Shown piece by piece: positions 30,323 to 38,737 of a DNA stretch of 44,664 nucleotides (positions are counted from its first letter, which is position 1; the number at the start of each line of letters is the position of its first letter). Below the pieces are notes generated by a model. It was not told the origin of the DNA, did no database searches, and was given only the letters and a program-made list of their open reading frames with translations. The translations under genes were made by a program, and so were the position numbers. The stretch is from a virus. Where the stretch lies: IMG/VR virus record IMGVR_UViG_3300025009_000030, positions 1 to 44,664 of that record. One strand, given 5' to 3'.

Positions 30323-30990
30323 CGTCTATAATTTCAGCCTATTTTTGCGAATCATGGTTGCAAGGTCGAATAGAAAATTTACTCGAACAAACGCTCGTTC
30401 CTGAAATAATTGCCGTATCTCAATCTGGAAGTGAAGAAGCAAATATTATTTCAAAATACCCACAGGTTATTTCGATCCTAACACCAGGCGTGCCAACGGT
30501 ATATGCTTGCTGGAACATGGCAATAAAGGCTACTGACTGTGAACTAATCAACGTGGCCAACAGTGATGATCGACTGGACGTAAATGCTATCAAGGAGATG
30601 GTTGATGCCCTTCAAGAGAATCCCTCTATCGGATTGGCGTATTCAGACTGCCACGTTTGCAGTGAACTTAACGGTGAACCCGTTGCTTCTTTCGAGTGGG
30701 GAGAGGGTGACTTACTCGATGGATGTTACATCGGCCCATCTCCAGTCTACAGAAAAGAGTTGCACGAACTTCACGGTTATTTTCCCGAAGAATATGTGGT
30801 GGCAGGTGATTACTGGATGTGGCTGAACCTACAGCATAACGGAGTGAAGTTTCTACACATCAAGAAGAAACTGTGTACCTTCTGGGATAGAAGTGGGAAT
30901 CCGTCTGTTGTCAATAATTTGGAATACGCACAGGCTAATCGTACCGTTTGGGAGAGCGCACGTGCTAGGGAATATTGGAGGAAAAAATGA
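30310..30990 (+). CDS. Glycosyltransferase family 2
   Basis: Encodes 226 aa from ATG 30310 after AAGGAGAGAG (13 bp overlap with the endonuclease). GT2 pattern: IISAYFCESWLQGRIENLLEQTLVPEIIAVSQS at the N-terminus; the metal site VANSDDRLD (about 84-92); CTFWDRSGNPS near the C-terminus. It adds sugars from NDP-sugar donors. Together with the gene at 27341 it may glycosylate DNA or a surface protein. Confidence 0.85.
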   Translation: MSSIASIISAYFCESWLQGRIENLLEQTLVPEIIAVSQSGSEEANIISKYPQVISILTPGVPTVYACWNMAIKATDCELINVANSDDRLDVNAIKEMVDALQENPSIGLAYSDCHVCSELNGEPVASFEWGEGDLLDGCYIGPSPVYRKELHELHGYFPEEYVVAGDYWMWLNLQHNGVKFLHIKKKLCTFWDRSGNPSVVNNLEYAQANRTVWESARAREYWRKK

Positions 30991-31253
30991 AACCAACAAT
31001 AACTTGTACAAAGTGTGGAAAGTCTGGAGATACCATTTTCTTTGAACACGTTTGTTCTGATGGAGAAAAGCACGGTGGTATTCACATGAATTTTAGAAAC
31101 ATTACAGGCGAAACAGATGTTGAGAATAAGAAGTTGCGCGAACTGCTAAAAGAAGTTTGGATGTATGGAGGTGGCGCAATTAGTGAGTTAATCTCTGAAA
31201 AGGATTACAACGATTTAGAAGAGCGGGTTGAACAGGTGCTAGGAGAAGAATGA
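30987..31253 (+). CDS. 88-aa protein with one CxxC pair
   Basis: ATG at 30987 overlaps the transferase stop. TCTKCGKSGDTIFFEHVC is a zinc-like opening. The rest is helical and acidic. Not recognised. Confidence 0.65.
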   Translation: MKPTITCTKCGKSGDTIFFEHVCSDGEKHGGIHMNFRNITGETDVENKKLRELLKEVWMYGGGAISELISEKDYNDLEERVEQVLGEE

Positions 31254-31810
31254 CCATAACCACCTACGAAAGAATCATCCCCCCTGATGTGGTCAGCGAA
31301 CTTATCTCCATCGGTCAGAGTGTTTCGGAGCATGCCTTCCGCGTGGGAGATATAGCCAACGAGTGTGTCAACCTCAATAAGATGGCAGGGAATGACATTA
31401 CCCAACATATAGTCTATCAAGCCATTGGTGCGTTCTGTGGAAAAGCAGGGAGAACCGTTAGGTATTACGCAGAGGTAGCAGAGAAGTTTCCTTTAGAGAT
31501 ACGCAAGAAGTATGAATCCCTATCTTTTTCTCACTTCGCCTTTGCGGTAAAGTATGAGCATTGGCAAGAGATACTTGAATACGCTGTGGCAAACTTTGAC
31601 ATTCGGAATAGACCTGCATCAGTAGACCATTTGGTTGCCGTGTTCGGATTCCCTGAAAAAGAAATAACAACCAACTCAAACATCCTTGACCTGGTAAACA
31701 ATCTCCGTAAAGAAGTCTACAAGATACCAATGTCAGGGGATATGAGGAGATTGATAATGGACGCTTTACAACGGATCATAGAGGCTGTACAGATGACGGA
31801 GGTATCGTGA
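31250..31810 (+). CDS. 186-aa protein with HTH-like segment
   Basis: Residues about 55-90 (HIVYQAIGAFCGKAGRTVRYYAEVAEKFP) have the spacing of an HTH, followed by SLSFSHFAFAV. The C-terminal half is helical (ILDLVNNLRKEV...MRRLIMDALQRII). A DNA-binding or ParB-like accessory protein is possible. Contains a palindrome variant at 31587-31601. Confidence 0.6.
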   Translation: MTITTYERIIPPDVVSELISIGQSVSEHAFRVGDIANECVNLNKMAGNDITQHIVYQAIGAFCGKAGRTVRYYAEVAEKFPLEIRKKYESLSFSHFAFAVKYEHWQEILEYAVANFDIRNRPASVDHLVAVFGFPEKEITTNSNILDLVNNLRKEVYKIPMSGDMRRLIMDALQRIIEAVQMTEVS

Positions 31811-32004
31811 AAAAAGTCGTTACTTCCACAAGAAGATTAATTGGCAAGTCGTGTAAAAAGTGTGGGAAGAAAAAACTCTACCTTTATGATGATGGCGGTA
31901 GGTGTTCAACCACTTTTATTATATGTTCTAGTTGTGGATACTTGGTTGATATGAACGCTCTATCGCTAAAGTATGCCAACGCTTGTATATCGGAGGCACA
32001 TTGA
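31807..32004 (+). CDS. 65-aa zinc-ribbon protein
   Basis: GTG start overlapping the previous stop. CKKCGKKKLYLYDDGG...FIICSSCGYLVDM gives a four-cysteine ribbon. Function unknown. Confidence 0.6.
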   Translation: MKKVVTSTRRLIGKSCKKCGKKKLYLYDDGGRCSTTFIICSSCGYLVDMNALSLKYANACISEAH

Positions 32005-33023
32005 GAAGAAATAAGAAATGGTCAGAGGAAGATATAACCAAACTTGTAAGACTGGCAGAAGATACAAATTTGAAGTGGAAAGAGGTTGGCGAAGAACTCG
32101 GCGTTGATGGAGAAACCGCCAGAGATAAATACAGGAAACTCAATCCAGGCTCTTACGCCTTCCAGAAGATAGCAGAAAGTCCTTACCCGAAGTTCGACAA
32201 GGCACTAGAACAGTCCGGGGATTGTCTTGTTATCCCAGATGTAGAGTTTCCCTACCACAATGCAGACTTCCTCAATCACATACTGGAACTTGCAGATGCT
32301 TGGGGTATCAAGAACTGTAATCTCGCAGGGGATGTGATGCACTTCAACTCTATCTCGAAGTGGGAAGCCAACTGGAAGGCAAGCCACGCGCCATCTATAA
32401 GTGAAGATGCAGAAGCAGCCTTACTCGAAGCGATCCTACGACTTCCAGGTAAATATCAACAGACCATGCTTAACACAGTGGCAAAGTTTGACAGAGATGA
32501 GAACGATGATGTGGGATCAGAAGTAAAGGTGGCAAACAAAGCCCTCACAACTATTGGTGAAATGTTCGATGATGTGGTTTATGTAATCGGTAATCACGAT
32601 GGTAGATTACTTTCTGCTCTCAACAGCCCTATGTTTGCAGAGGACTTGAAACGCTTTGTCGTAGGGGATAATCCCAAGTTCCGTATCGCAGAGTTCTACT
32701 ACTCCACGCTTCATACTGAAATGGGCGACTACTCCATAGAACACCCCGTATCGGCGAGTAAAACAACCGCAGTAAACATAGCCACACAGAAACATTGTCA
32801 CGTCCTAATGGCACACTCTCACAGGTTCAGCGTTCAGAAAGACCCGTCAGATTTATACTGGTGTATCCAGATGGGAGCAGTGGTAGACGAACAAAGACTT
32901 GCATATGTAGCCCAGAGGACTAGGGGATCAGAGAAACACAGCACAGGCGCAACGATCATCAGGGGTGGTTATCCGTATAACCTATGTCCTACAACCCCCT
33001 GGGATTTATGGAAAAGATTATAA
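32001..33023 (+). CDS. Calcineurin-like phosphoesterase with SANT/Myb-like N-terminus
   Basis: Encodes 340 aa from TTG 32001, with CGGAGG 4 nt before it. Residues about 2-48 (KKWSEEDITKLVRLAEDTNLKWKEVGEELG...TARDKYRKL) are a Myb-like DNA-binding domain. The phosphoesterase core has VIPDVEFPY, NLAGDVMHF, VIGNHDG and VLMAHSHRF, the metal-binding motifs of the family. Such fusions occur in phages and may act on DNA or nucleotides. Last gene of the early block. Confidence 0.8.
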   Translation: MRRNKKWSEEDITKLVRLAEDTNLKWKEVGEELGVDGETARDKYRKLNPGSYAFQKIAESPYPKFDKALEQSGDCLVIPDVEFPYHNADFLNHILELADAWGIKNCNLAGDVMHFNSISKWEANWKASHAPSISEDAEAALLEAILRLPGKYQQTMLNTVAKFDRDENDDVGSEVKVANKALTTIGEMFDDVVYVIGNHDGRLLSALNSPMFAEDLKRFVVGDNPKFRIAEFYYSTLHTEMGDYSIEHPVSASKTTAVNIATQKHCHVLMAHSHRFSVQKDPSDLYWCIQMGAVVDEQRLAYVAQRTRGSEKHSTGATIIRGGYPYNLCPTTPWDLWKRL

Positions 33024-33052
33024 GTAGTAATTACTACAATTAGTGGTATAAT
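33024..33052 (+). promoter_or_regulatory. TAGTAA/TATAAT promoter of ncRNA 2, overlapped by a 14-bp palindrome
   Basis: TAGTAA 33025-33030, 16-bp spacer ending TGG, TATAAT 33047-33052. GTAGTAATTACTAC (33024-33037) is a perfect palindrome covering the -35 box, a candidate operator. Expected start about 33059. Confidence 0.6.
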
Positions 33053-33058
33053 GAAATA

Positions 33059-33151
33059 GGCGCACACGCTCACTAGATCAGGTGAGAACCACGTAGCTAA
33101 TACGCTACAGCGCCACTCATAGAACCCCTGTATCCCGAAAGGGCGGGGGTT
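33059..33151 (+). ncRNA. Small structured RNA with three-way junction and terminal hairpin
   Basis: GGCGC 33059-33063 / GCGCC 33110-33114 closes a junction with hairpins CTCAC 33069-33073 / GTGAG 33082-33086 and GTAGC 33093-33097 / GCTAC 33104-33108. A second hairpin follows: AACCCC 33123-33128 / GGGGTT 33146-33151 with inner CCC-GAAA-GGG. The start of the fold coincides with the predicted transcription start. No T run follows, so termination is unclear. The last hairpin may serve as terminator for both converging blocks. No known RNA family recognised. Confidence 0.55.
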
Positions 33152-33185
33152 CAGAGTTTAGTAGATTCTACGAAGGGCATTTATG

Positions 33186-33470
33186 TTAATGGATTGAGCC
33201 AGTTCGTATGAACAAAACAATAAGTCCGATGAGCTGGGTAATCATCACCATAGCCACAGCCCAAGTCCTTGTAGACCACTTTTCTTTCTTGTCTTTGTTT
33301 TCTTCCTCGTCCTTATCCTCGTTACAATGGCGATTCTCAATAACCGTAACCCTGTCAAGTAATCCTGGCTTGCCGTTGCCATTGATTGCCTTGTCCAATC
33401 TTTGTACAGTGGATTCGATGATCGCTACGCTGGTTGCTATCTTTTGGATGGTTTCGGTGTTTGTTGCCAT
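33186..33470 (-). CDS. Small membrane protein, XhlA/holin-like
   Basis: Encodes 94 aa. ATG at 33470 chosen because TAGGAG is 7 nt upstream; a longer frame from 33515 overlaps the endolysin. Coiled helix (about 5-45), a charged stretch (EDKDEEENKDKKEK), then one membrane span (about 70-91, WAVAMVMITQLIGLIVLFI). This is the layout of XhlA-type haemolysin/holin-accessory proteins. It follows the endolysin in the lysis cassette. Confidence 0.7.
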   Translation of the reverse strand: MATNTETIQKIATSVAIIESTVQRLDKAINGNGKPGLLDRVTVIENRHCNEDKDEEENKDKKEKWSTRTWAVAMVMITQLIGLIVLFIRTGSIH

Positions 33471-33477
33471 AATGCTC

Positions 33478-34191
33478 CTAGTGCAATTCGGGATGGGCGT
33501 TCCACAGTCTAGCAAGTTTCTGTGAATCAGTTAGTTCAACTGGTGTTTCTACTGGTTTAGCCACCAATGAGTAAATGTCATTAACTTTGTTCAAGTCAAT
33601 GTATTTATTCCCAACAGAGTTACCATAAAGGTATCCATTACCTTCTGATGTGTACTGCCATAAAGCATACTTGCTCCACGCACCAATAGGGGGGACTGTA
33701 ATAGGATTGTAGTTTGCCACCCACAAAGGTAAGTGTGTGAAGTTTCTAAAGATGTAACGACCTAAATAATCCTTTTGTCTGGTAAGCCCTGTATTGAGGT
33801 ACATTCCAGGATTGTGACCAACTTCAAGGATGTACTGCGTTACAAACTCCATAGCGTATTGCAACGCTTTTCCGTACATACTATCCAGTCTAGCCCAACC
33901 ACTACCAGAGTTATCTTCGAGGTCTAACATCCCTGTCAAGTTACCGAAGTCCCCCACTTTATCAAGGAAGAATTTACACTGATCCGCACCAGGCTTTCGG
34001 TAATCGAAGAAGTGGTACGCTCCTTTGTAAGTCAGGGGGCAGGATTCGGAGTGTTCCTTGAACTTGTAATCCGTGTAATTCCCGTAATCCCCACAACCAG
34101 TAGCCTTGATGTATACACCATCAACACCCTGCGCTACTTGTTTCGACCAATCTATTGATCCATTCCACTTAGACACATCTGTAAAAATCAC
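33478..34191 (-). CDS. Endolysin, GH25 lysozyme
   Basis: Encodes 237 aa from GTG at 34191 (overlaps the previous stop). GH25 muramidase features: DVSKWNG (5-11), GVYIKATG (25-32), GAYHFFDY (57-64), the catalytic-type acidic pair D90/E92 in MLDLED, LWVANY (156-161) and WQYTSEG (178-184). It cleaves between MurNAc and GlcNAc in the cell wall. A short C-terminal extension (LTDSQKLARLWNAHPELH) follows. No signal peptide, so it depends on the holin. Confidence 0.93.
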   Translation of the reverse strand: MIFTDVSKWNGSIDWSKQVAQGVDGVYIKATGCGDYGNYTDYKFKEHSESCPLTYKGAYHFFDYRKPGADQCKFFLDKVGDFGNLTGMLDLEDNSGSGWARLDSMYGKALQYAMEFVTQYILEVGHNPGMYLNTGLTRQKDYLGRYIFRNFTHLPLWVANYNPITVPPIGAWSKYALWQYTSEGNGYLYGNSVGNKYIDLNKVNDIYSLVAKPVETPVELTDSQKLARLWNAHPELH

Positions 34192-34814
34192 GATACACCA
34201 CTCACTTTCTTTATATCTGCTAGAGCAACACCTGAAATCTTCTTCACGTTTGCTTCCAATACGCCTGAAATCTTCTTCATGTTCACAGGGCCAGCCCCAC
34301 CCCCACCTGTACCGTAGTCAAGGCTTAAGAAGGCTGCCGCCACCCCATGACTTGCACCGCTATCTCTACCATCACAGACAGGGTTGTTTATTGCAGATGT
34401 TGAATACCCAAAACCACCTGCGCCACCAGTAAAATACGTCATAGCAACAAGATTACAGCGCAGTGAAGTAGGCCCGCCATCATCTGCGGTGATAATTCCT
34501 ATAAACACCGTAGTGTCTGCAAAACCAGTCATGGTTTCTTGAACTAAACCGCTTGAATTATAGGCTTTCGAGGTTGCTTCAAGAACACCGCCCAAGCCAT
34601 TCTGCCACCCAATCCACGTAGAAGCACCTGCAATTACTTGATCGCCAGTAGGAGGACTTAACCACCAGTACCAACCACCGCTTGTATTGGAAGCAGCCAC
34701 ACCACCAACAGTTGTGTTCGTTCTCGATATTAGAACATCACAAGTTGCAGGAACGGTAAGAGTGCCACCGCCTGCTACCACCGTTCTGTTCAATACAAGA
34801 GTAGGGACTGCCAT
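34188..34814 (-). CDS. Tail appendage protein with C-terminal KKISGV repeats
   Basis: Encodes 208 aa; ATG overlaps the previous stop (TAATG). It is Gly/Thr/Ser-rich, beta-type, and its C-terminus has three repeats of (N/D)-x-KK(I/V)SGV, common at ends of phage structural proteins. Probably a virion surface component made just before lysis genes. Confidence 0.7.
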   Translation of the reverse strand: MAVPTLVLNRTVVAGGGTLTVPATCDVLISRTNTTVGGVAASNTSGGWYWWLSPPTGDQVIAGASTWIGWQNGLGGVLEATSKAYNSSGLVQETMTGFADTTVFIGIITADDGGPTSLRCNLVAMTYFTGGAGGFGYSTSAINNPVCDGRDSGASHGVAAAFLSLDYGTGGGGAGPVNMKKISGVLEANVKKISGVALADIKKVSGVS

Positions 34815-35329
34815 TATGCGTGTTCCACAATAACTGATTCGGGTTTGAATATCATTCTGTCAGCGTGTGTTGCAACGCCAACAATAACTACACAGTCATC
34901 CTCTGCCGATGGCGCGGATTGAGATAACGTATTCCCTGTAGTTCCGGTAACGGTGAGGAATATCTTTCCCCCAGGTGTCCACGCCCAGGTATCATCCCTC
35001 GCTGTTCCAAATAAAAGGTAATCCCCTGTTCCGTCAGCAGCGATAGATTCTATTGCCATAGCCACAACCACAGCAGAAGCAATCGTGTCAGCGTCAGCAA
35101 TTTGCATCTCTCCGTCAGAGTTCACATAACACACATCCCCAAAGGCTTGTGCTTCGTTGGCTGTAAATTCTTCTATGATCCCGTAGGCGGAGTGGTCAGA
35201 AGCTGGAACTGAATAAGGGTACAGGCTTGAAGCCCTACCGCCAGTATCGAAGTCGGAGATGATTAGATTTATCTCTGTTTCGGTTACTGACGAAATATTG
35301 TTTATGGATTCGGAAATGACCAATCTCAT
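34814..35329 (-). CDS. Structural (appendage/decoration-like) protein
   Basis: Encodes 171 aa. The C-terminal domain (about 45-171) contains the pattern SDGEMQIADADTIAS...AIESIAADGTGDYLLFGTARDD...GKIFLT...GVATHADRMIFKP, a beta-rich module frequent in phage virion proteins of the head-decoration or fibre type. ATGA-coupled to neighbours. Exact location in the virion is unknown. Confidence 0.75.
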   Translation of the reverse strand: MRLVISESINNISSVTETEINLIISDFDTGGRASSLYPYSVPASDHSAYGIIEEFTANEAQAFGDVCYVNSDGEMQIADADTIASAVVVAMAIESIAADGTGDYLLFGTARDDTWAWTPGGKIFLTVTGTTGNTLSQSAPSAEDDCVVIVGVATHADRMIFKPESVIVEHA

Positions 35330-35679
35330 TGTGCTATCCTTGATATGATCTCAACATCACCATGTAAAATAGTGGTTACTATTCCTGCTCCAGATGTGAT
35401 TTGCAGGGCATACTTCGCCTTGTTGAAGGTAAAGGCTGCGCTCTGTGTCGCCGTAATGGTAATCACAAGTGTTCCAGTAGCAGGCGTAATGGCAATACCA
35501 GAGGCGTGTGTGAGTGATAACAAAGCAACAGAACTTGCTCTCTCGCGTATCTGTAACTTTGCGGTGTAGTCTGTCAAGTCTTTGGCAGCACCGTTGTTGT
35601 CCGTGACCTGTACAGTCATAGTCCACGTATCACCCTGCATAAAGGGGATTAGGTTGTACACGGGGTTTCTATCGCTCAT
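35326..35679 (-). CDS. BppU-like baseplate/appendage N-terminal domain protein
   Basis: Encodes 117 aa. Pattern: MQGDTWTMTVQVTDNNGAAKDLTDYTAKLQIRERASSVALLSLTHASGI...LVITITATQSAAF. This immunoglobulin-like domain starts BppU-type baseplate proteins. Here it is stand-alone and could join an appendage to the tail. Confidence 0.75.
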   Translation of the reverse strand: MSDRNPVYNLIPFMQGDTWTMTVQVTDNNGAAKDLTDYTAKLQIRERASSVALLSLTHASGIAITPATGTLVITITATQSAAFTFNKAKYALQITSGAGIVTTILHGDVEIISRIAQ

Positions 35680-36152
35680 AATGATATAGTCCTTCTAAAT
35701 ACTTCTTTGGTTGCGTCAAGGTCTGGTAGTTCATCTGTGTAGATACTTACTACTGGTGTTGCGTGTCCTTTGTAGGTTTCTGCCACTTTCGATTCCCGTA
35801 ACATATCTTCAAACTCTGTTCTTCCTGTGTGCCAGTAACGACCTTTGATACTTACTGGTGTCCATAAAGGTTTCGTGTACATCATAAAGTCGAGAACTAA
35901 ACCGCCAGCCATATCTCTACCGCCTGCTATCGGTACTTGATACTCGAACTCAACCTTGTAGTACATACTCGCAAGTATCCATCTCCATTCCTCAACCGAT
36001 CCTATTGCCTTGCCATCCCACATTGCAGGAGGCGGTGGTTCAGGGTCTTTCTTCACATGGTAGGCGTGACCTGCGATATACCCATCTCCATGCTTTACTT
36101 TTTTAGAGTTCTTCAACTGACCAGGTACTTTGTCGTACTTGATCTTGTTCAA
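35676..36152 (-). CDS. PD-(D/E)XK nuclease-like protein in the tail operon
   Basis: Encodes 158 aa from TTG 36152 with GGAG 5 nt before. Core: EEWRWILASMYYKVEFEYQVP...GGLVLDFMMYT...WTPVSIKGRYWHT...FEDMLRESK...VVSIYTDEL. The order E, D in VLDF, xxIKG, and H after YW suits a restriction-endonuclease (Vsr-like) fold. Presence among tail genes is unusual; it may enter the host with the DNA or be a homing-type insertion. Confidence 0.6.
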   Translation of the reverse strand: MNKIKYDKVPGQLKNSKKVKHGDGYIAGHAYHVKKDPEPPPPAMWDGKAIGSVEEWRWILASMYYKVEFEYQVPIAGGRDMAGGLVLDFMMYTKPLWTPVSIKGRYWHTGRTEFEDMLRESKVAETYKGHATPVVSIYTDELPDLDATKEVFRRTISL

Positions 36153-38737
36153 TCCAACTCCGTTGCAACCATCCTGTGCGTGTACCCTTCACGATGTTCC
36201 TGGAAAGGTTGAATAGGCGCAGGGTCTATAAACACTTGCTTGTTGTCAAACTCTGACATCGTACTTCTCATGGTTAGTTGAGTGACGTTGTTAGCCCACT
36301 CACGAAGTTGCGCTATCTTGTCCCCTGCGGTAATATCTTCCGCGTCCCCTCGCAAATTCACGTCATCATCTTTTGCTCTGTAAGAGAATGAGTAAGAGTA
36401 TTTGGGCGGAACTTTTGAGATAGCCTCGATAACCGTTGTCTTGATGATCGGTGTCTTACTGGCATCGTCAGTCATCAAACGCCAGCGCATACGAAGTCGG
36501 TATCCTGTCAGCCCCGTTTCAGAAAGAGAAATCTCTTGTTTAGGTGATGTGATAAATGGTTCTGCAAGAGGTATCCAACCGTCATCTTCGTTATCCAGTT
36601 GGTAGTCTGCTTCAACAATTACATGATCTTCGTCAAGGTTTTCTGCGAACATCTTAGCAGAGTTGTAGAGTTTATAAATATCAAACAACGTGGCGTACAT
36701 CCATCCAGTCGTAAGGGAACTTTCGTGGGTAAACTTGGTATTCGCGTCTTTCGATGGATCTACCGTGAGTGAGGGCATGGATAACCAGATGAGGTCTTGT
36801 CCTACATTTATCCACAATCTATCGGGTGAATCACCAGGTATGGTTTGTATGCAACTGTGCAAGATTCTCTGTCCTGCAACTGGAGCGCGGTAGAGTTCGT
36901 GATACCCCACAAGGTTGTAGCAGAGTAGAGAAGAAGTCCCTGTACCTGCATCCAAACACACGAAGAACTTGCCAGGATAACCGGACATTGAAGCCACGAC
37001 ACCTTGTCGTCCAGCAGGCAGACCGTAATCACGGTTCGGCCCCATATCAACCAGAGTGCCATCGTAGTATTTCTCTATCCCAGAACCGAGATTGAAGTAC
37101 AGGTAAACACCGTGAACTAAAGAAGCAATCCCATTCTGGTAGGACTGCATGGCTCTCATTTCTTTCAATGGTATTTCGTCAGGCTTATCAGCGTTGATAT
37201 TGAATACAGACCCTTCACGGAATACCCACAATAGTTTGGTTGAGCCGTACTCACACAAAGAAGTTATCGGGCCGTTGTCATCAAGGAAAGGAATAGCAGT
37301 ACCAAAAGTGAAGTCAGTCCATGTAGTAACAGGATCATCTTTCGCCACGCTGATTTGATTGGAAGCGTTTAGATTGTTGGCTTTCCATATCTGTAGTCCA
37401 TCCGTTGCATCACGAACAGAGGTCATAAACATAGCCTTGTTCGTGCCATCGTCTGCGTATTGGTAGGTGGCTGTTCCAGCGTTGTTGTACCACCTGAACC
37501 TTCTAATATTTACCGCATCCCCCTGACAGAAATAGACATAACCGTTGTTGATAAACACATCAGTTATTGGGGCAGTAAGTCCGTGTCCCGCTATCACCTG
37601 CCACTTATCTGTATTGACTATTGCGTATTCAGTAGCGGTGGTGTGTGTAACTACCCAGGGAGTGTCTAATGTAAGGGTTGTTCCATCGTTATCTGTGATT
37701 GTTCTCCAGGGTTTAGATTCGTTTGAACCAGGCCCGCCTATCAGAATGACAATCGCACCAATCCACTCGTCAACAACCCATGACTTTGTAGCGTCAACCA
37801 GAGTAGACAATGCGCCTGTGTTGGCATCGGCAGCGCCCAAATCCCCATTGAGATAAAGAACTGGAGCGCCAGTATCAGCAGACTTCAAGCACCATGCAGC
37901 CCTCTTATATGTAAAGAACTTCATTCTTGCAGGGGCAACATCAGCAGCTGTTACCCGATAATATAGATCAATCGAAGCAGCCATCCATGTAGTGTTATCG
38001 TCAGCTTGTTTGGTCGTACCGGAAGAATTATTAACCCCAACCTGCCAGTAGTCCTCGTCTGTGGCACTAGCAGCGTAGACCTTTACCCAATAAGCTGTAG
38101 TAGCCGTTAGTGCTTCTGCTGTAATGGTTGCTTTGTAAAACACCGCAAGCGTGTCGGTAATGTTGGCGGTGGTTACTGTGGCAGTTTGCAGAACGGCATC
38201 AGGATTACCACCACTATCCGAACACAACTCAATCGTCAGGGCAGCAGGAGTGCCTCGTCTGCGAAGGTGTAAGTAAATAGCGGCAGCAGAGTAACTCGCA
38301 GAAGCGGTGAACTTCTTTGCGAGATACATTGTCGGGCCTGATAACATCGAGTGCCAGGTAAGATTTCCAGGTAGAGAGTAGTCTGCATCCCTGAAACCTC
38401 TTGAATATGTTTCTTGTGGCCCTAACATGATCGTTCCGTTCATGGAGTTGCATCTGTAAGAATCCATGAAGCGAGAGGGGTCATCGTCAAAATCTTCACC
38501 ACCTCTACCGTTAGACCAATCTTCCTGTGCGATAGGCGAGTAGGGTGCTTCAAAGTCAGAGTATTTAGTATTCCCCGTGGTAGTCTTTACCGCAGTCCTG
38601 ATCGTGCTAGAACCGGATACAGAAAGGGGAGCGTGATTACCTTTGCTGTCAACTACAATAAGACCAATCTCTTTCTCGCCATCTGAAAAAGAGAAGTCGT
38701 GCGTGGGTTGCTTTTCGCCAGGGGTTACTCTAATCAT
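36149..38737 (-). CDS. Large tail nozzle-like protein
   Basis: Encodes 862 aa; TAATG overlap with the adaptor gene. It is the largest tail protein and follows the capsid-adaptor pair as gp12 follows gp11 in T7-like phages. Residues about 135-275 (WHSMLSGPTMYLAKKF...) look like a carbohydrate-binding insertion. The remaining two thirds are beta-rich with propeller-type repeats (VFINNGYVYFCQGD, LWVFREGSVF, GVYLYFNLGSGIEKYYDGTLV). It would form the tube end through which DNA leaves. Confidence 0.7.
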   Translation of the reverse strand: MIRVTPGEKQPTHDFSFSDGEKEIGLIVVDSKGNHAPLSVSGSSTIRTAVKTTTGNTKYSDFEAPYSPIAQEDWSNGRGGEDFDDDPSRFMDSYRCNSMNGTIMLGPQETYSRGFRDADYSLPGNLTWHSMLSGPTMYLAKKFTASASYSAAAIYLHLRRRGTPAALTIELCSDSGGNPDAVLQTATVTTANITDTLAVFYKATITAEALTATTAYWVKVYAASATDEDYWQVGVNNSSGTTKQADDNTTWMAASIDLYYRVTAADVAPARMKFFTYKRAAWCLKSADTGAPVLYLNGDLGAADANTGALSTLVDATKSWVVDEWIGAIVILIGGPGSNESKPWRTITDNDGTTLTLDTPWVVTHTTATEYAIVNTDKWQVIAGHGLTAPITDVFINNGYVYFCQGDAVNIRRFRWYNNAGTATYQYADDGTNKAMFMTSVRDATDGLQIWKANNLNASNQISVAKDDPVTTWTDFTFGTAIPFLDDNGPITSLCEYGSTKLLWVFREGSVFNINADKPDEIPLKEMRAMQSYQNGIASLVHGVYLYFNLGSGIEKYYDGTLVDMGPNRDYGLPAGRQGVVASMSGYPGKFFVCLDAGTGTSSLLCYNLVGYHELYRAPVAGQRILHSCIQTIPGDSPDRLWINVGQDLIWLSMPSLTVDPSKDANTKFTHESSLTTGWMYATLFDIYKLYNSAKMFAENLDEDHVIVEADYQLDNEDDGWIPLAEPFITSPKQEISLSETGLTGYRLRMRWRLMTDDASKTPIIKTTVIEAISKVPPKYSYSFSYRAKDDDVNLRGDAEDITAGDKIAQLREWANNVTQLTMRSTMSEFDNKQVFIDPAPIQPFQEHREGYTHRMVATELD

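Noticed and set aside
33208-33525. 105-aa plus-strand hydrophobic frame
   Set aside because: Antisense to the XhlA-like gene, which has a good ribosome site and the expected domain order.
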